From Eucalyptus grandis (taxonomy: Eukaryota > Streptophyta > Magnoliopsida > Myrtales > Myrtaceae), in assembly GCF_016545825.1 (NCBI RefSeq), contig NC_052614.1, forward strand, positions 18,742,559 through 18,806,558: a stretch of DNA of 64,000 nt. Direction: 5' to 3'. This document shows positions 59,100 to 64,000 of the stretch, piece after piece; positions within the stretch are counted from its first letter, which is position 1, and each line of letters opens with the position of its first letter. A program made the translations under genes and the position numbers. A model generated the notes under the pieces. It had not been told where the DNA came from. It worked only from the letters and a program-made list of their open reading frames with translations, and searched no databases.

Positions 59100-62000
59100 A
59101 AGTGGTATCTTGACAGCGGTTGCTCAAGACACATGACAGAGACTCAAATTGCTTTATAAAACTTGCTCAAATAAATGGTGGAAAAGTTTCATTTGGAGGA
59201 AACAAAGAAAGGAAGTATTGTGGGATTTGGAATAGTGAAAATTGGAACTCTCACAATAAGTAATGTTTCCTTAGTGGAAGGACTCAATTACAATCTTCTC
59301 AGCATTAGTCAATTGTGTGATACTGGTTTCAAGATCTTTTTTCAAGAAGGAACATGTTCGGAATCGGAAAGACTCTACTCAATCTTTTTTGGGTAGAAGA
59401 CATGGAAATATTTATCTTCTGGATGTGAAACCAAATGAATCACAATGTCTTATCTCAATTCAAGACGAAGCAAGCTTATGGCACAAAAAGCTTGGACATG
59501 TCAATATGAAGCAATTAGCCAAAATCTCATCAAAGCAAAGCTTGTTCGAGGTCTACCAAAATTGCCATACCAAAAGACTGATTCATGTACTCCATGTATT
59601 CTCGGGAAAGCAGGTAAGAAATTCTTTTAAGCCAATAAATCATGTCTCTACTAATCATGTTCTACGCTTGCTTGCATATGGATCTCTTCGGACCAACCAA
59701 ACTCGAGTATTGGGGGTAAGAAGTATTGCCTAGTAATTGTTGATGATTACTCCCGTTTTACTTGAGTATATTTCCTTTCAAGTAAGTCCGAAACCTTTCG
59801 TATTTTGAAAAATTTGCTAAAAAGGTTCAAAATGAAAAGGGATGTGTGATCTCTTGTATAAAAACAGATCATGGAGGTGAATTTGAAAATCAAGATTTTA
59901 CAAAATTCTGTGATGAATCTGGCTGTAAGCATGTGTTTTCCTCTCCATATACTCCTCAGCAAAATGGAGTTGTTGAAAGAAAGAACAGATCTCTTCAAGA
60001 AATGGCTAGAACTCTTTAATTGAAAGTAAAATTTCTTCTCGATTTTGGGCTGAAGTCATTTCAACACTTGCTATATCATCAATAGAGTCTTCTTAAGATC
60101 TATTCTTCAGAAAACCCTTATGAGTTATTCAAAGAAAAGAAGCCTATTGTTTCATACTTTCATGTATTTGGTTGCAAATGTTTTATATTGAAAAATGCAA
60201 AAGATCGAGTTGGTAAGTTTGAAGAAAGATCAGATGAAGGTATCTTCCTTGGATATTCTACATCAAGCAAAGCTTACAGAGTCTATAACAAGAAGAGCCA
60301 GTCTGTAGAGGAGTCAATGAATGTTAAATTTCAAGACTCAATGCAAGATGAATCAAGACAGACTCATCAAGAAGAGTCTGAACCTGCTCCAGACCCTCCA
60401 AAGTCTACAACTCAAGAAGCATCTCGCTACTGAAAACCAGCATCGGGTTGAAGATCCAAATAAAGAAAGAGATCATCTACCCAGACAAATCAACGAGTAA
60501 CCGGAAGCATAAGTCCAAATCATCCCAAAGATCTTATAATTGGCGAAATTAATGAAGGAATTCGCACAAGATCCAAAAGGCGAGAAGAGTCTAGTGCTGG
60601 CACTCGTTCGAAATTGAACCAAAGAGCATAGAAGAAGCTTTATCCGATGAAAGCCGGATTGAAGCCATGCAAGAAGAACTCGCATACGGTTCAGATAAAT
60701 GATGTTTGGGAATTGACATCCCAACCAAAAGGAAAAACTGTTATTGGAGCCAAATGGGTGTTCAGAAACAAGATGAACGAGAAAGGGAAAGTCGTACGAA
60801 ATAAAGCAAGACTCGTGGCCAAGGGATATACGCAAGAAGAAGGAATAGACTATGATGAGACTTACGCTCCAAAGGGCAAGGTTAGAAGCTATTCGACTAT
60901 TACTCACGTTTGCTTGTTATAAGAATTTCAGTTATTCCAAATGGATGTCAAAAGCGCATTCCTAAATGGATTTATCCATGAGGAAGTTTATGTGGAACAA
61001 CCGCCGTGGTTTGAAGACCCAAAGAAGCCGACTCGCCTTCGGGACCGAAAAAGGCTTTGTATGGTTTAAAGCAAGCACCTCGGGCTTGGTACGACAGTTA
61101 AGTAATTTCCTATTACAAAATGGTTTTGTTAAAGGTAAAGTAGATACGACTTTATTTATCAAGAAGGAAAATAAAAGTTTCTTACTTGTTCAAATATATG
61201 TGGATGATATTATTTTTGGATCCTCTAATGAAAGTCTCAGGCAAGAAATTTTCAAAGTCTATGCAGATGAGTTTGAAATGAGTATGATGGGAGAATTAAC
61301 ATTCTTTCTTGGTCTTCAAATAAAACAATTGAAGGAAGGAACTTCATCATTTTTCAAGAAAAATATGTTAATGATCTTGTCAAAAGGTTTGACCGGAGAA
61401 TTGCAAAAAGACCGACATACCAATGTCAAGTTCCTTAAAGATAGACAAAGATGAAGAAGGAAGAAAGTTGATCAAAAGCTGTACAGAGCATTATTGGATC
61501 ACTTCTCTATCTTACTGCCTCTAGACCTGATATTTTGTTGAGTGTTTGCATCTGTGCTAGGTTTCAATCAGATCCTAGAGAATCCCATCTTAGCGCTGCC
61601 AAACGCATCATTAAATACGTCGCTTCATCATCAAGCATCGGTCTTTGGTATCCTAAGAAGGGAGACTTTAAACTTCGGGATATTCGACGCAGATTTGGCC
61701 GGTTGCGAGTTGATAGAAAGAGTACTTCAGAACTTGCCGCTGCTTGGAAACAATCAAAGTGTCTTGGTTTTCAAGGAAACAAAGTCTTGTGTCTCTTTCA
61801 ACAACCGAAGCAGTATGTCGCTCTTGGAAGCCGCTGTTCGCAAATTCTATGGATAAAACAACAGCTAAGAGATTTTGCAATTGAAGACTCATGCACGGAG
61901 ATTAATTGCGACAACACCAGCGCTATCAACCTCACCAAAATCCAATTCTCCACTCAAGAGCGAAGCATATAGAAATTCGACATCACTTTATTAGAGATCA

Positions 62001-62121
62001 TGTTCAAAATGGAGATGTTTCAATTCTTTTTGTTGACTCAAAGAATCAGCTGGCTGATATATTTACGAAGCCTTTGGAGAAAAATCAATTTGAGTCTATA
62101 CGGATCGACTCAATATTTTGA
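59100..62121 (+). pseudogene. copia-2 pol, heavily decayed
   Basis: Protease motif WYLDSGCSRHMTE at about 59102. Integrase zinc region (LWHKKLGHVNMKQL at about 59478) and core fragments (VIVDDYSRF, TPQQNGVVERKN) follow. Reverse transcriptase motifs AKWVFRNKMNEKGKVVRNKA (about 60748), and YVDDIIFGSS (about 61198), then RNase H (CDNTSAINLTK, about 61909; FVDSKNQLADIFTKPLEKNQ, to 62100). Domain order is copia. At least ten stops or frame changes are visible. Confidence 0.8.
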
Positions 62122-63248
62122 GGTATGAGGATATCAAAGTCTAAAGACCTTCGCACTCGAGCTTACAAGACTTTATCAGCTTGTCTCGACCTTCGACCGT
62201 AAGTCTTTCTCTCTCCAATCTTATCTTGAAAAGGTACGATCATCAGACTGTGTTTAAATTGTTGCCGTATATATTACATCGATTCATTTTCAAAAGGGAA
62301 GTTATTTTTGAAATAACTATTTTTACGGATAAAATCAGTTATTTTGAAAAGGCATATTTTTATTTCATTTGTGACGATTCGTTTACTCTTCCTTTTAACC
62401 GAACGAGCACTATCGATTACTCTTCACTTGTCTATTCACTTTACTCTCAAAACCCTAGAAAGCATCGATCCTCCACTTCCGTTTGTCTTCATCGCTAAAT
62501 CTTCAAAAAGTTGTCATCTTTTCTGGGAAAGTCAAGCGAGGAATCTTCCAATCACTGTTAAAGATGTCTTCTTCACGAAAATCGTCAAGAATCGCAAGCA
62601 GGGGACCATAGAGAATGAGTAAGGGGCCTACGCACTTCGATCTTACAAGATGAAGTTTATCCCGGATCAAGAACCGAGCCCACAACATTCTCAGCAGCGT
62701 CACTCTCCATCATCTAGTCCTCAAGACGTTGTTCAACAGAAGAAATCATCGAGGAAGCGGACCCTCGTAAGAACTCAAAAGCCTGCTTTTATCTACAAGT
62801 TATATTGTGCTTTAAAAGGAATTCGTACTCCTTTGAACTATATTGATAGTTTTGTTAAAGAAAAAGGATATAGGAACGAATATATCTTTCTGAAAAGAAT
62901 GGAAAGTTTGGGAATCGCCGTAAAGGGGTGGCCGAGGAAACCCTTGCGAATATCCCAAGTGATCCTCGTGATCGGGGGCCAAATCCTGTAGATGGAAATG
63001 ATGATGACAATCTGTTTCAGTTTATTTCAACCGAAAATGGGTATTGCGGCTGAAATTCAAGGAAAAATGGGAGATTTGTTCGATCAAAGGAACAAAAGGA
63101 CTTGTACTCGAAATTGCTGAAGCGTGGGGTAATAAACCCTAGGAGTGTGGACTTTGATTTTCTGGATGCTGTGAAAGTGAACTTGAGGGAAAAGTTCAAT
63201 TATCTTCAACTTGAAAAGTTCTGTTCTGACTCAACTGAGGCTTATGCT
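62122..63248 (+). other. copia-2 extra region between pol and 3' LTR
   Basis: About 1.1 kb that a simple copia element would lack. It holds a 113-codon frame (62650-62991, with IYKLYCALKGIRTPLNYIDS and FVKEKGYRNEYIFLKRMESL) and further coding-like pieces in other frames (SVDFDFLDAVKVNLREKFNY near 63145). These look like a decayed accessory ORF of the kind seen in SIRE-type and related plant elements; I cannot name the protein. Confidence 0.5.
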
Positions 63249-64000
63249 TGTTGGAGAAATCTTTCCAGAATATTTTGAAGCTGACAAAACATTTCTATCA
63301 GTCTAAGTCTGGATATCGATAGTTAAAATCTCAAGATTTTATAGTCTCAAGACTTTGTTATCTCAAGACTCAAGACTCAAGACTCAAGACTCAAGACTCA
63401 AAGTTATTCTCACCGACGCCTTTCTAATCCAAAGGTTGAAGGAAATCCAAAGTCGAGGTTTATGATTGAGGATTTGATCCTATCCTCTCGGGATAGTTTC
63501 TTTGGTTGGATAATCATTTCGGATTCTTTATATCTTATCTAAGAACGATTGAAGATCCGATGGTCGACGAAATAATCTTGGATTATTCTATTCTTGGAAA
63601 CCGAGATCCCGATTGTATGGGCGAACAGATTGATGGGCTATCATCGATTCCTTATATAGCTCGGATGATCTTCTTGATTGATTCCGTCCAACGGGTAGAT
63701 TGGAGGAATTCCTTGGTAAGTGCCAACGGCTATGATGGCATGAAGGAGTATAAAAGGAAGACGTTCTAGTTGTTTTAAGTGTGTGATCGATAGAAAAATT
63801 CCGTGAGTCCGAAGATCCTTTGATTGTTAGTTGAGACTGAGCGATATTGTATACTGAGAGTGTTTATACTTGGTGACGCCTTGAGAAAGTGTAGTAGATC
63901 ATCTACACCTAGAAATCAAGAAAGATCAACACTGTAACAACTCTTTGATCATAGTGGAATCCAGCCAATCGGCCGTCGGTGCGTAAGAGTGGACGTAGGC
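63249..64000 (+). repeat. copia-2 3' LTR, truncated by the window end
   Basis: Begins TGTTGGAGAAATC. It contains five tandem copies of a 10-base unit (ACTCAAGACT type) at 63360-63402, where the 5' LTR has only one or two. It ends at the window edge in sequence matching about 57145 of the 5' LTR. Confidence 0.75.

Larger units (their letters stand above)
56414..64000 (+). mobile_element. SIRE-like Ty1/copia retrotransposon (copia-2), old, runs off the window
   Basis: 5' LTR 56414-57299, primer binding site just after, gag (57388-58300), pol in copia order with many stops and frame changes (59100-62121), an extra region of about 1.1 kb with decayed frames, and the start of a 3' LTR at 63249 that continues beyond 64000. 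Sequence words in gag (PPYFDGKDYNIRKNKMKAFL) and RT are typical of the SIRE/Maximus group, which also carries an extra 3' region. No frame is intact. Orientation is opposite to the SWEET gene. Confidence 0.82.

Noticed and set aside
62650..62991. Host gene between retrotransposon parts
   Set aside because: It lies between pol and the 3' LTR in the element's orientation and has the style of a retrotransposon accessory ORF.
63360..63402. CRISPR-like or telomere-like repeat (ACTCAAGACT)n
   Set aside because: Only about five direct units with no spacers, inside an LTR.

Overview
This is a stretch of plant nuclear DNA, almost certainly from a dicot. The evidence is GT-AG introns, AT-rich spacers, TATA-box promoters, plant-only families (phytocyanins, SWEET, SABATH, an LRR receptor kinase, RLT) and Ty1/copia, LINE and MITE sequences. 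Some of the short repeats resemble ones I associate with Myrtaceae such as Eucalyptus, but that is recollection, not a search, and I hold it loosely. No rRNA, tRNA, CRISPR or bacterial-type operon is visible.

Layout. 1-3.0 kb: AT-rich spacer with a MITE-like element. 3.0-22.5 kb: a tandem array of four phytocyanin (cupredoxin, GPI-type) genes on the + strand. Phytocyanin-1 has a stop codon in its signal peptide. Phytocyanin-2 is the only intact one. Phytocyanin-3 is split in its signal peptide by a 5.6-kb copia retrotransposon with an exact target-site duplication. Phytocyanin-4 is cut off in exon 2 and fused to a dioxygenase pseudogene. The flanks show a tandem segmental duplication (about 3.96-9.79 kb against 9.83-20.9 kb). 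22.5-41.6 kb: three copies (A, B, C) of a 2-oxoglutarate/Fe(II) dioxygenase gene, each dead through its own lesions, with an LRR receptor-kinase pseudogene between B and C. That kinase is preceded by a triplicated promoter/signal-peptide repeat. 41.7-53.4 kb: gene fragments on both strands: one DUF639 exon, DUF1475 exons, a SABATH methyltransferase exon, an aspartic protease missing both catalytic exons and carrying a Harbinger-type MITE with a very GC-rich core, and RLT (DDT-homeobox) exons. 54.2-56.4 kb: exons 2-6 of a SWEET sugar transporter (- strand) with a Glu/Val/Gln repeat tail and a one-base deletion. 56.4 kb to the end: an old, decayed SIRE-like copia element, apparently inserted in SWEET intron 1; its right LTR runs off the window.

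Taken together this is a gene-cluster region dominated by duplication, decay and transposon insertion. Only phytocyanin-2 can be defended as a complete protein-coding gene. The genes do not form a pathway; what they share is tandem duplication followed by loss. I did not find evidence for a wholly new biological system. The most informative items are the copia-split phytocyanin with its perfect footprint, the changes at the copper-ligand His across the array, the SWEET repeat tail, and the exon-fragment mosaic.
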